Source of the DNA: RGIG9115 sp045603225
GTDB lineage: Bacteria; Bacillota; Clostridia; UBA1381
DNA: 27,494 nt
Reading direction: 5' to 3'
Assembly (NCBI GenBank): GCA_045603225.1
Contig: JAZULT010000028.1
Coordinates: 1-27,494, forward strand
Positions within the stretch are counted from its first letter, which is position 1. Each line of letters starts with the position of its first letter. Made by a program: the position numbers and the translations under genes. Positions 1 to 7,800 of this stretch are shown one piece after another. The notes beneath the pieces were generated by a model that saw only the letters and a program-made list of their open reading frames with translations, was not told where the DNA came from and did no database searches.

Positions 1-21
1 TTCAAAAGCATAAAAATACGA

Positions 22-48
22 GAAATCCGCAAGAGAATTGCGGATTTC
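22..48 (-). terminator. Hairpin, possible terminator of the CofE-like gene
   Basis: The arms 22-32 and 38-48 pair perfectly over 11 bp around a five-base loop. Read on the minus strand, the hairpin is followed after a few bases by a T-rich stretch (positions 21 down to 1). It lies about 110 bases downstream of the stop of the minus-strand gene ending at 157. A gene entering from the left on the plus strand could also use it. The T-tract is broken, so termination is likely but not certain. Confidence 0.5.
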
Positions 49-156
49 AACTTTATTCAAATGTTTGACAAAGGTTCCGAATGTAGGTTTTAAGCCATTT
101 TCGGAGCTTTTGAACGGTCTGCGCTAAAGGCAACAGCCCCTATATTATTACAATTT

Positions 157-1356
157 TTAGTTTGTATAGTTATCAAAGTATCCCTGAACAAGAACTACAG
201 GTGTACCCTTATCTCCCGAGCCGCTTGTCAGGTCGCAAAGTGAGCCGATAAGGTCTGTAAGCTGTCTCGGAGTTGTTCCCTGAGAAGCCATATTACCTAC
301 AAGGTTATCAGACTTTGCACGGATGCTGTCTGAGATTGCTTTTTTTAGTTCTTCTCCTGAAAGGTCTTTATAATCGTTATCTGCAAGATATTTGAGTTTA
401 AGCTCGTTCGGAGTGCCTACAAGGCCGTCTGTGAATGCCGGTGAAACAACCGGGTCAGCAAGCTCCCAGATTTTCCCCTGTGGGTCTTTGAATGCACCGT
501 CTCCGTAAACCATTACTTCAACATGCTTTCCTGTAGCATCACCGATTTTCTTCTGAATATCGAGAACGAGATCCTGACATTCCTGCGGGAAAAGCTTTAT
601 TGTGTCTTCTGTTGATTTGTTTGAACCTAAGAGACCGTATTTTTTGTTATATCCGCTTCCGTTTACAGACTCGTTAAGTATGTCATCGAGTCCGAGTACA
701 ATCTTTGCTCCGGCAGCTTTTAAAATTCTCTTTGTACGTGCTCTTGTGTGTATATCACATGTGATTACGCAGTCGGTATAGTCAAGGATTGTTTTAGGCT
801 GATTTGCGAAAACGATTTCAACCTCAGCTCCTGCTTCTCTGATTACGTCACCGTAATACTGAACGTAGTCAATGCCTGTAAATTCATGAACATTAAATCC
901 GAAAAGCTCGCGGTATTTTTCGAGCGAAAGAACATCTGAATACGGATTTACTCCGGCATTGTCAAGCATGTCCAGTGTTACAAGCCCGTTTCCTACTTCG
1001 TCTGAAGGATAACCGAGCATAAGGACAACTTTTTTAACGCCTTTAGCTATACCTTTGAGACAGATTGCGAATCTGTTACGTGAAAGGATAGGTAAAATAA
1101 CACCTACTGTTTCTCCGCCGGTTTTTGCTTTTACGTCTGCGGCAATGTCATCAACTGATGCATAATTGCCCTGAGCTCTTGCAACTATCGACTCTGTGAC
1201 CGATATAACATCACGGTCACGAAGTTCGAAGCCTTCGTATTTGGCAGCTTCGAGAACGCTGTCTGCAACGATTTCAGCAAGATTATCGCCTTTACGGATA
1301 ATCGGGCATCTGATACCTCTGGATACAGTACCTACTCTTCTTTCATTGTTAGTCAA
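157..1356 (-). CDS. Coenzyme F420-0:L-glutamate ligase (CofE) family protein
   Basis: The N-terminal part (starting V-G-T-V-S-R-G, then I-I-R-K-G-D-N-L and R-D-R-D-V-I-S-V-T-E) matches the start of the CofE fold, which in methanogens and actinobacteria adds glutamate to coenzyme F420. At about 399 residues it is much longer than the archaeal enzyme (about 250). Long homologues of this kind are widespread in Firmicutes that are not thought to make F420, so the real substrate is unknown; glutamyl ligation is the family expectation only. Start choice: a GTG at 1363-1365 touches the Shine-Dalgarno AGGAAG (1365-1370). The TTG at 1354-1356 lies 8 bases beyond it and gives an N-terminus closer to the family, so I prefer the TTG. 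No F420 biosynthesis genes are nearby. It is probably cytoplasmic, with no signal peptide or membrane segment. Confidence 0.8.
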   Translation of the reverse strand: MTNNERRVGTVSRGIRCPIIRKGDNLAEIVADSVLEAAKYEGFELRDRDVISVTESIVARAQGNYASVDDIAADVKAKTGGETVGVILPILSRNRFAICLKGIAKGVKKVVLMLGYPSDEVGNGLVTLDMLDNAGVNPYSDVLSLEKYRELFGFNVHEFTGIDYVQYYGDVIREAGAEVEIVFANQPKTILDYTDCVITCDIHTRARTKRILKAAGAKIVLGLDDILNESVNGSGYNKKYGLLGSNKSTEDTIKLFPQECQDLVLDIQKKIGDATGKHVEVMVYGDGAFKDPQGKIWELADPVVSPAFTDGLVGTPNELKLKYLADNDYKDLSGEELKKAISDSIRAKSDNLVGNMASQGTTPRQLTDLIGSLCDLTSGSGDKGTPVVLVQGYFDNYTN

Positions 1357-1406
1357 AGTAATCACTTCCTGCTAAATTTAAGTTTGTGCATTAACACAAC
1401 ACTATT

Positions 1407-1435
1407 ATTTTATCATATATTTTATTAATATTCAA
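1407..1435 (-). promoter_or_regulatory. Probable promoter of the CofE-like gene
   Basis: On the minus strand a -35 element TTGAAT (1430-1435) is followed by a 17-base spacer and a -10 element TAAAAT (1407-1412). Transcription would begin near 1400, leaving a leader of about 45 bases. The surrounding A+T richness makes chance matches easier, so confidence is moderate. Confidence 0.5.
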
Positions 1436-1535
1436 CATTTTTTTTAAAAAATAATGCATGAATGTAAGCTTAATAAAAAATTCTATTATGTTTTTTTTGA
1501 ATTCTGTATAATTTAACAAAAAATAACCGATTCCG

Positions 1536-3989
1536 TCAGGCTAATATCTCTTTGTTCATATATTCAGAAATAGTCATGCCGGTGTGTTTTTTAAAAACGC
1601 GCATGAAGCTGTTCGGATGAGAGTAGCCTGTCTCTTCTGAAATTTCTTTTAACGTTTTACGGGTTGTTTTAAGCTGTCCAATGGCGTATTCGATTTTTTT
1701 CTCATGTATATATGTAACATATTTTGTTCCTGTTGATTTAACGAACAGACGGCTCAGATAAGATGTTGAGTAGCCGAGCGTATCTGCTATGAAGTCAAGT
1801 GAGAGATTTGGGTTTAAGAGGTTTTCGTCAATCAGTGCAAACACCTTTTTTGTTACTGATGTAGTTGAGTCCTTAAGCGACTGATTACCTGTGTTTATTA
1901 TGTTTAACATATCCATAATGATGCTGTTTATTTCGTCAAAGCTTTCCGCTGCTGTTATTTTTCTGAATATATCGGAATACTTTTTATCAAGTATTTCTCT
2001 GAGTCTGTAATCAATGTTTTTAGCACATTCAAACAGGTTTATAACTATCTGAATTGCCAGTCTTTTCTGAAGAGTGACTGAGTATTCCGAAGAGGAGAGT
2101 GTATCAAGTATTTCGCGGAGAACCGCTGGAATGCTGTTAATGTCCTGAAACTGAACAGAATCAATTTTTTTGTTCAGCTCGCTTTCTTCTTTATCAAAAA
2201 CCGAAATTGGTAAATCAATCGGTTGCTGACGGTTGATTTTTTCTATAAACATATAGTTTTCGAGATTTTCATTAATCTGTGTTACATACTCTTCTAAAAC
2301 AGTGTTATTTACAAGCTGTCTGTCGAATGTGAGGCATAAAGAATCGTACCCGGGCTTTGTCGGAGTTTCAAGAGTCAGTGTGTGCTTTTTCACTTTCAGT
2401 GAAGAGGTAAGTGTTCCGTTTTCCAGACTGTTTTCGGGCATGTTTAATTTTTTTCCTGTTGACGTGATAAGGAAAATAAATTCCAGAATTGCATTTTCCA
2501 TTTTAGTAAAATCTATGACTTTTTTTCTTCCGCTGTAAATGATGATATCAAAATATGCCGAATTGTCATCTTGCGAAAATCTGCACTTTGGTTCAAATCC
2601 GTCAATTCTGATATACGGAATTTTAAAGGAAAGTGTGACATTTTTGTATATTACTTCGAGTGAATTTTTTGTATGTGACAGCATAAGGTCATCTACATTT
2701 CCTGTCACAGAAAAGCGTATTCTTAAATCGTCAGCTTTGATTGTCGGATTTGGTGAATCAATGTTTATATGTTTGTCTCCGCGGTTGGTAAGAAATGTAA
2801 TATGCCCCATCGCACAACCCCGCATCTGTACGGAGTGCAGAGCAGCTGAAGAAAAGCTGTTAAAGTCGTGCAGAACGTCAATTTTATAACAGAACTTATT
2901 TTCTGCTGTCCCGAAATATCCGATGAACGGACGGCGCATATTCCAGAAAAATTCACGGTTTGCGCTCCCGAGCGTATAATCGGGACGAATATATGAGCTT
3001 GTAACGGTGGATGCTCTGTAATGCGGAAAAGTAATTCCGTGTGACACAACCTTCTGCGAAAACTCTATGTTTTTTTCACCCGTAAAATACGGATGAAACT
3101 TGACAGGACATTTAGTAATTTCTCTGATTTGGTTTGAATTATGAGGGAGTTTAATTTTTCCGTCCAGTGCATTATATAGAAAGTTGTTTAAACGTTCGGA
3201 AGCGAAATCCGAATTGGTGTAAGAAAGAGGCCCTGAAATCTGTTTTGTTTTACAATGATAATGAAGTGCATATTCTTCCCATATAATATTTGTAATTGTT
3301 GAACACACGTTAAGACATATTTTGTTTTTCACATCCTTAAGAATATACGCTGCTATTTCGAGAATAAAAAGTCCGTTTACCGTATCGAGATATTCATACA
3401 GGGAATTATAGTACATTATTGAATTGTACAGGTTTTGCATTAGCTGTTCGGCAAATTTGATAAATTCAGGCTTATCATATATTTCTCCGCAAAGTGCTGA
3501 AGTGTATGAAGTATATAGAATTGTCATGGGATTCTGATTATTATAGTCGGACATCAGGGCGAATACTGTTAAGAAACATGATTTTTCTATTTTTTTGGTA
3601 AGTTTACTACCGAGAAAATCACTGTAGTTCTTTAAAAGCTGTATAAGTGTTACACCTACTTTTGTAGTAAGGTCTGTAATCGGACTGAATTCACCGTCGG
3701 GAAACTGTTCTGCAAAAAATGGCCAGTCGCCCATGTTCGGACTGTTTTTATCCGTATATTGGTATTTCAAGACTTCATTAATTATTTCGGTTGCAAGTTG
3801 ACCGTTTTTCTCTTCATCGATACTCAGCAGATAAAGTGCATATTCTAAAGATTCATTTATATGATGAGCATATTTTTTTTGATAGAGAGGGTAGTCGTTC
3901 CCGATAGGAATGTAAAGAAGTTTTTTCTCTGCATCAAAATATTTATGTGCATTTTTCAGTTTTTCATATGTATAACAACTGTAAAACAT
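1536..3989 (-). CDS. AraC-type regulator fused to a lyase-like (toroid plus beta-sandwich) domain
   Basis: The last ~105 residues (about 712-817) form a two-helix-turn-helix AraC/XylS DNA-binding domain. Typical signatures are S-L-D-F-I-A-D-T-L-G-Y-S-T-S-Y-L-S-R-L-F, and Y-S-H-P-N-S-F-M-R-V-F-K-K in the second HTH. The preceding ~700 residues are not a normal AraC cupin sensor. Residues 1-260 are helical, with an N-M-G-D-W-P-F-F-A-E motif like the alpha/alpha toroids of heparinase-type lyases. Residues 300-560 are beta-rich and include P-D-Y-T-L-G-S-A and W-N-M-R-R-P, as in the beta-sandwich of such enzymes. Residues 600-710 are helical. It has no signal peptide or membrane span, so it should be a cytoplasmic one-component sensor. 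Start at ATG 3989 is supported by GGGAGGT at 3996-4002. It is divergent from the TIM-barrel gene at 4221, so it probably controls the glycan locus. The ligand is not known. Confidence 0.85.
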   Translation of the reverse strand: MFYSCYTYEKLKNAHKYFDAEKKLLYIPIGNDYPLYQKKYAHHINESLEYALYLLSIDEEKNGQLATEIINEVLKYQYTDKNSPNMGDWPFFAEQFPDGEFSPITDLTTKVGVTLIQLLKNYSDFLGSKLTKKIEKSCFLTVFALMSDYNNQNPMTILYTSYTSALCGEIYDKPEFIKFAEQLMQNLYNSIMYYNSLYEYLDTVNGLFILEIAAYILKDVKNKICLNVCSTITNIIWEEYALHYHCKTKQISGPLSYTNSDFASERLNNFLYNALDGKIKLPHNSNQIREITKCPVKFHPYFTGEKNIEFSQKVVSHGITFPHYRASTVTSSYIRPDYTLGSANREFFWNMRRPFIGYFGTAENKFCYKIDVLHDFNSFSSAALHSVQMRGCAMGHITFLTNRGDKHINIDSPNPTIKADDLRIRFSVTGNVDDLMLSHTKNSLEVIYKNVTLSFKIPYIRIDGFEPKCRFSQDDNSAYFDIIIYSGRKKVIDFTKMENAILEFIFLITSTGKKLNMPENSLENGTLTSSLKVKKHTLTLETPTKPGYDSLCLTFDRQLVNNTVLEEYVTQINENLENYMFIEKINRQQPIDLPISVFDKEESELNKKIDSVQFQDINSIPAVLREILDTLSSSEYSVTLQKRLAIQIVINLFECAKNIDYRLREILDKKYSDIFRKITAAESFDEINSIIMDMLNIINTGNQSLKDSTTSVTKKVFALIDENLLNPNLSLDFIADTLGYSTSYLSRLFVKSTGTKYVTYIHEKKIEYAIGQLKTTRKTLKEISEETGYSHPNSFMRVFKKHTGMTISEYMNKEILA

Positions 3990-4017
3990 AGATATACCTC
4001 CCGGAATTTATGATGTT

Positions 4018-4046
4018 ATTATATAACATATTTTGACAAATGTCAA
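4018..4046 (-). promoter_or_regulatory. Consensus promoter of the AraC-type regulator with overlapping palindrome
   Basis: On the minus strand there is a perfect -35 TTGACA (4041-4046), a 17-base spacer and a perfect -10 TATAAT (4018-4023). The -35 is one arm of a 14-base inverted repeat TTGACA-AA-TGTCAA (4033-4046), a possible operator for autoregulation. The expected leader is about 22 bases. Confidence 0.75.
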
Positions 4047-4158
4047 GATATATAACAAAAATTTAACTAACAACAAACGGACGGAATTTATAAACTGTAT
4101 TTTTGATATTATTTATAAATAAAAAGTCAAAAAAAGTTAGCGTGGAAATTATTGATTG

Positions 4159-4187
4159 TTGACAATTGTATGCATACATGGTAAAAT
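4159..4187 (+). promoter_or_regulatory. Extended -10 promoter of the TIM-barrel gene with spacer palindrome
   Basis: The -35 TTGACA (4159-4164), 17-base spacer and -10 TAAAAT (4182-4187) with upstream TG at 4179-4180 make a strong extended -10 promoter. The spacer contains the perfect 12-base palindrome TGTATGCATACA (4167-4178), a typical position for a repressor operator. The start site should lie near 4194, giving a leader of about 27 bases with AAGGAG at 4205-4210. Confidence 0.75.
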
Positions 4188-4220
4188 TTTAATATAACAA
4201 TCTTAAGGAGAGTACCCATT

Positions 4221-6032
4221 ATGAATAATAAAAAGAAAGAATTGTTAGTATCAGATCTTGCAGTTGCTTTTAAGCCGAAAAATAGCATTTCGGAAATAGG
4301 TGCTAAGGATAAATGGCGTTCTGTGAGCTATGAAAATCATGAATTTTCGGGAAAGATGCTTTCTGCACTGAATGAGGCTTGCCCGGGAGACATAACATTC
4401 AATCCGGGACTGAAGGGATACTATAAAATTTACATTACAGTTCCTTCTGTTATCAATACTGCACTTTACATAAAACTTTCACGTGACGAAACTTTTTTTA
4501 AACTTAAAAATCATAATGACGGATTGCGTGGTATCAGACATGCTGAATGTTGTATGGAGGAATGGTTATGGCGTTGTGCCGATATGACCGGTCAGAAAAT
4601 TACAATTTCCAAAAAGAATGATGCGCGTGATAACCATACTGCTGTTGCTGCTATAAGATTTGTTCCGCTTACAGATGATGAGGTTGAGGAGTTTCTGGCG
4701 GATAATGCAATGCAGGACACTAAAACTCTTTATGTGACTGATGATATGAATAATAAATATTGTACAGAAAACCTTCATTCAATTGAAGATTTTAAACTTG
4801 CATTACTTCCGTATGAAAACTCTGATGTTGAATGGTTTTCTCCTGAGGAAATAAGACCTATAAGTTCGGGAACTGCACCGATTCCGATTGATGATTACGG
4901 AGTTTTTGGCAAAGGTTTTGTAAATTTTGAAAAACAGTATCACAAATTTGATGACGATGAAGTTTTAAAATATGTGACGGACAAGGCACACAGTATGGGG
5001 ATAAAGGTTGCAGTTTCAACGCGTATGGGACCGTGGGGAATGAATTATCCTTTTGACCAGTCTTATTTTGACAACACATTTTTTGCAGAACATTCAGACT
5101 TGTGCTGTGTTGACAGAAACGGAGACAGGACAAGCGCGCTTTCGTATGCATACCCCGTGGTTAGAAAGTATTTTGTTGATTTGCTTGTGAATGCGGCAAG
5201 AAGTGGTGCTGATGCGGTTACACTCATTTCACATAGAGGTGTGCCGTACGTGCTTTTTGAAAAGCCTGTAGCGGATAAATTTTATGAGCTTTATAATGAA
5301 TATCCGTATGAATTGCCGCTTGATGACCCACGTGTTAACAGCGTACATTGCTATTTCATGACTTTGCTTTTTAAAGAACTGAGAGAAGCGCTTGATGCTG
5401 AATTCGGCAAAAACAAGGTTCAGATTCATCTGCGTTCACAGCTTTCAATTACCGATGCAAAGTATCTGGGATTTGATGTTGAGTCACTTGCAGAGCAGAA
5501 GCTGATAGATGTTGTTGTATCTTATCCGATGCGTTTTCATGAGATTTTATCTGATGATGTGTTTAAGGATGATACTCATACACGGATTGACCTTGGCAAG
5601 TATTCCGAATACGTTAAAACGGCAGAGCATACGACATTTCACTGTGCTGAGCTTGAGCCGATTGTTCCGTATAAGAACAGCCGGGGTGAGTTGGTCGGGC
5701 CTGCTTCAGCAAAAGAACGTATTGAGGAATGGAATGTGTTTGAAGAAAAATACGGTGTAAAAGTTTATTTTGAAATATTCCCGAGATTTATGCCTAACGG
5801 TGAGCTTAAAAAACGCGCACTTGAAATGTATGATTTCGGTGCAAAGCGGTTTGCGCTTTGGGATGCATTCGACCGTGCGCAGGATATTACAATGTGGAAT
5901 CTTGCAAAAAAACTCGGTCATGCAAAAGAACTGAAAGATATGGAGCCTTACGGAGACTTTTACAAAAGATACCGTGTTTTGAAATATGATAAATACAGAA
6001 TTAATCGTTTCAAACCTCAGTGGGGCGGTTGA
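4221..6032 (+). CDS. Cytoplasmic GH10-like TIM-barrel protein (putative glycoside hydrolase)
   Basis: This 603-residue protein has no signal peptide. Residues 8-160 form a beta-sandwich (G-Y-Y-K-I-Y-I-T-V-P, then W-L-W-R-C-A-D-M-T-G-Q). Residues 185-590 look like the TIM barrel of the 'family 10 glycosylhydrolase-like' group: G-I-K-V-A-V-S-T-R-M-G near 270, then D-R-N-G-D-R-T-S and A-Y-P-V-V-R-K-Y-F-V-D-L-L. Candidate acidic residues sit in C-A-E-L-E-P and V-Y-F-E-I-F-P-R, but I cannot assign the catalytic pair. Being cytoplasmic, it may act on imported oligosaccharides, which is inference from the surface enzymes downstream. The ATG at 4221 follows AAGGAG by 10 bases. It has its own strong promoter, divergent from the AraC-type gene. 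No clear terminator follows it, so read-through into the operon at 6148 is possible. The substrate is unknown. Confidence 0.7.
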   Translation: MNNKKKELLVSDLAVAFKPKNSISEIGAKDKWRSVSYENHEFSGKMLSALNEACPGDITFNPGLKGYYKIYITVPSVINTALYIKLSRDETFFKLKNHNDGLRGIRHAECCMEEWLWRCADMTGQKITISKKNDARDNHTAVAAIRFVPLTDDEVEEFLADNAMQDTKTLYVTDDMNNKYCTENLHSIEDFKLALLPYENSDVEWFSPEEIRPISSGTAPIPIDDYGVFGKGFVNFEKQYHKFDDDEVLKYVTDKAHSMGIKVAVSTRMGPWGMNYPFDQSYFDNTFFAEHSDLCCVDRNGDRTSALSYAYPVVRKYFVDLLVNAARSGADAVTLISHRGVPYVLFEKPVADKFYELYNEYPYELPLDDPRVNSVHCYFMTLLFKELREALDAEFGKNKVQIHLRSQLSITDAKYLGFDVESLAEQKLIDVVVSYPMRFHEILSDDVFKDDTHTRIDLGKYSEYVKTAEHTTFHCAELEPIVPYKNSRGELVGPASAKERIEEWNVFEEKYGVKVYFEIFPRFMPNGELKKRALEMYDFGAKRFALWDAFDRAQDITMWNLAKKLGHAKELKDMEPYGDFYKRYRVLKYDKYRINRFKPQWGG

Positions 6033-6048
6033 TATTATTAAAAATATA

Positions 6049-6082
6049 CGTTTTTGACATAACATTAATCGTTTATACCATA
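6049..6082 (+). promoter_or_regulatory. Two direct repeats 21 bp apart, possible AraC-type binding site
   Basis: CGTTTTTGACATA (6049-6061) and CGTTTATACCATA (6070-6082) agree at 10 of 13 positions and repeat with a period of 21 bases, two helical turns. Direct-repeat half-sites on one DNA face are typical of AraC-family activators. The second copy ends at the place where the -35 of the downstream TATAAT would lie. The link to the regulator at 1536-3989 is inference. Confidence 0.4.
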
Positions 6083-6103
6083 GAAAAAAACTGTATTTTG
6101 TTT

Positions 6104-6109
6104 TATAAT
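6104..6109 (+). promoter_or_regulatory. Possible -10 box of the surface-protein operon
   Basis: A perfect TATAAT lies at 6104-6109, about 38 bases before the ATG at 6148. The expected -35 position (6081-6086) reads TAGAAA, which is poor. This suggests dependence on an activator, and the direct repeats lie just upstream. An alternative promoter would use TTGACA at 6054-6059 with a weak TACCAT at 6076-6081. Confidence 0.35.
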
Positions 6110-6147
6110 AACATAGTAGCAAAAAAGAGAAAGGAATTAGAATTTTT

Positions 6148-7776
6148 ATGAAGATTCGGAAACTAATAAAAGCAGGGCTTGTTTTCGCTATGAGTATGGC
6201 TGTTGCCGGAACTGTAAATGCAGAGGGTTTTTTACCTGTTGATATTTCAGGAAATGTTCTCAGGATTGAAATCGAAAACCCGTACGGGAACAGGATTTTT
6301 TCCACAATTACAAAAAGCGGTGCTGAGCTTTCAGACAGCAATCTGTTTGGTGCATATGAAACTGACGGAGATATTCTTGAGTTTATAATGCCTGATTTCA
6401 GAGACGGTGTTGATGGTGAGTATACGCTGTATGTAAGCGGAAAGAATGTGGGAAGCTTTTGCTATGCATCTGAAGAAAGCAGAGAAAAAGCAACCGAAGC
6501 TCTTGAAGATGATGGTGCGGATTTTGAAAGTATAATCTCTGCAGAAAGTGAATATTACTATCCGCTTGTTGTTTTGGGATATGATATGGACGGTTTTGAA
6601 AATGCCGATGCTAAAGATGATGTGATTGCGTTTTTTGAAGAAAGCGGAGTCATCTCGGCGGACAGCTTCAATAAAGCAGTGGCAGTAGTACTTCTTGATG
6701 AAAATGCAGACGTTTCGGATGTGCTTGAAAAAGTTAATCCTGTTTTTGAGAAAACTGCATATAACGATGCTGACGAAAATGTTAAAAAGTGGATTGTAAA
6801 CTATATTGAGAAATCGAGGCTTGACAGTGTAGAAGAGTTTGACAGAGAATATGCGGTTTCAAATATATTATATCTTATAGATAATGCTAAATTCTCACAG
6901 CTTGAAAAATTATTTGATAAGTATGAGAAAGAACTCGGACTTGATTCTGACAGTAATTATGAGGATTATAAGGAACTCAGTAATTCAAAACAGGATAAGG
7001 TTCACGACTACATAGTAACAAAATTTTCAAAGAGCGACTGCACGTCGTCAGATATTCTGAAAGATGTACTTGAAGATGCTGTTGATTCGCTCGGCAAAGG
7101 TAGCAGCGGTGGCTCCGGTGGTGGTGGCGGAGGCGGTGGAAGCAGCAGCGGCTCGTCCGGAAACAACTTCTTCTTCCCGACAACTGATGATAAAAAAGAA
7201 CCTGAAGTAACACCTGTTCAGCCTCCCGTGCAAAGTGAAGGTAAGTTTAATGACTTAAGCGAAGCAGCATGGGCAACAGAAGCGATACTTGCACTTTCTG
7301 AAAAGGGAATTGTTGCAGGTGACGGAAACGGAAGCTTTAATCCGAATGACAGCGTAACAAGAGAACAGTTTGTAAAGATGCTTGTCCTTGCGGCAGGAAT
7401 AGAAGTAAATCCTGCTGATAATATATTCGCTGATGTAAACAGCTCTGAGTGGTATGCACAGTATGTACTGAGTGCTTACAAAGACGGAATTGTTCTCGGA
7501 GTAAGTGATACAGAGTTCGGAATAGGCAGTCTTATAAAGAGACAGGATATGGCTGTAATGGCGTACAGAACTCTTAAAGGTAAAGATCTTGCAGATGTAA
7601 GAGAGCTTAACAGCTTTGCAGATTCCGCTGAAATCAGTGATTATGCGGTTGAAGCTGTTAATAAGCTTTATACATCAGGCGTGATAAGCGGGATGGGAGA
7701 CAATAACTTTAATCCCGGCGGAACGGCAACAAGAGCGGAAAGTGCCATGATTATTTACAACCTGTTTGTCAAATAA
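6148..7776 (+). CDS. SLH-anchored cell-surface protein
   Basis: This 542-residue exported protein starts with a signal peptide (about 1-26, ending V-N-A). A short beta-sandwich follows (about 27-110), then a long acidic helical region (about 112-315). A Gly/Ser-rich linker (about 316-340) precedes three S-layer-homology modules starting near residues 366, 425 and 487. These carry the motifs T-R-E-Q, K-R-Q-D and T-R-A-E. SLH triplets bind pyruvylated secondary cell-wall polymer and anchor proteins to the envelope. No catalytic domain is recognised, so it may be a surface scaffold or spacer. The ATG has AAGGA at 6131-6135, a rather long spacing of 12. It is the first gene of a plus-strand run; the next gene starts 24 bases after its stop. 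The role of the helical part is unknown. Confidence 0.85.
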   Translation: MKIRKLIKAGLVFAMSMAVAGTVNAEGFLPVDISGNVLRIEIENPYGNRIFSTITKSGAELSDSNLFGAYETDGDILEFIMPDFRDGVDGEYTLYVSGKNVGSFCYASEESREKATEALEDDGADFESIISAESEYYYPLVVLGYDMDGFENADAKDDVIAFFEESGVISADSFNKAVAVVLLDENADVSDVLEKVNPVFEKTAYNDADENVKKWIVNYIEKSRLDSVEEFDREYAVSNILYLIDNAKFSQLEKLFDKYEKELGLDSDSNYEDYKELSNSKQDKVHDYIVTKFSKSDCTSSDILKDVLEDAVDSLGKGSSGGSGGGGGGGGSSSGSSGNNFFFPTTDDKKEPEVTPVQPPVQSEGKFNDLSEAAWATEAILALSEKGIVAGDGNGSFNPNDSVTREQFVKMLVLAAGIEVNPADNIFADVNSSEWYAQYVLSAYKDGIVLGVSDTEFGIGSLIKRQDMAVMAYRTLKGKDLADVRELNSFADSAEISDYAVEAVNKLYTSGVISGMGDNNFNPGGTATRAESAMIIYNLFVK

Positions 7777-7800
7777 TCAGGCGGAAAGGAAGAAAGATTT

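Noticed and set aside
1436..1535. Possible terminator after the regulator gene
   Set aside because: The region has T-runs and weak complementarity, but no stem with a G+C core. I could not support a terminator.
2302..2889. Two plus-strand open frames inside the regulator gene
   Set aside because: Both are wholly antisense to the regulator, without ribosome sites or known domains.
4087..4119. Repeated TTTATAAA at 4087-4094 and 4112-4119
   Set aside because: Short A+T-only words in an A+T-rich gap are expected by chance, and they do not align with the promoter elements.
5706..6341. Minus-strand open frame of 211 codons
   Set aside because: It spans the end of the TIM-barrel gene, the promoter gap and the signal peptide of the next gene. 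Its composition (Phe/Ile/Ser-rich) is that of antisense to A+T-rich coding DNA.
7096..7170. Gly/Ser codon-rich tract as a DNA tandem repeat
   Set aside because: It encodes a flexible linker before SLH modules, a common arrangement. The codons vary and there is no regular DNA unit.
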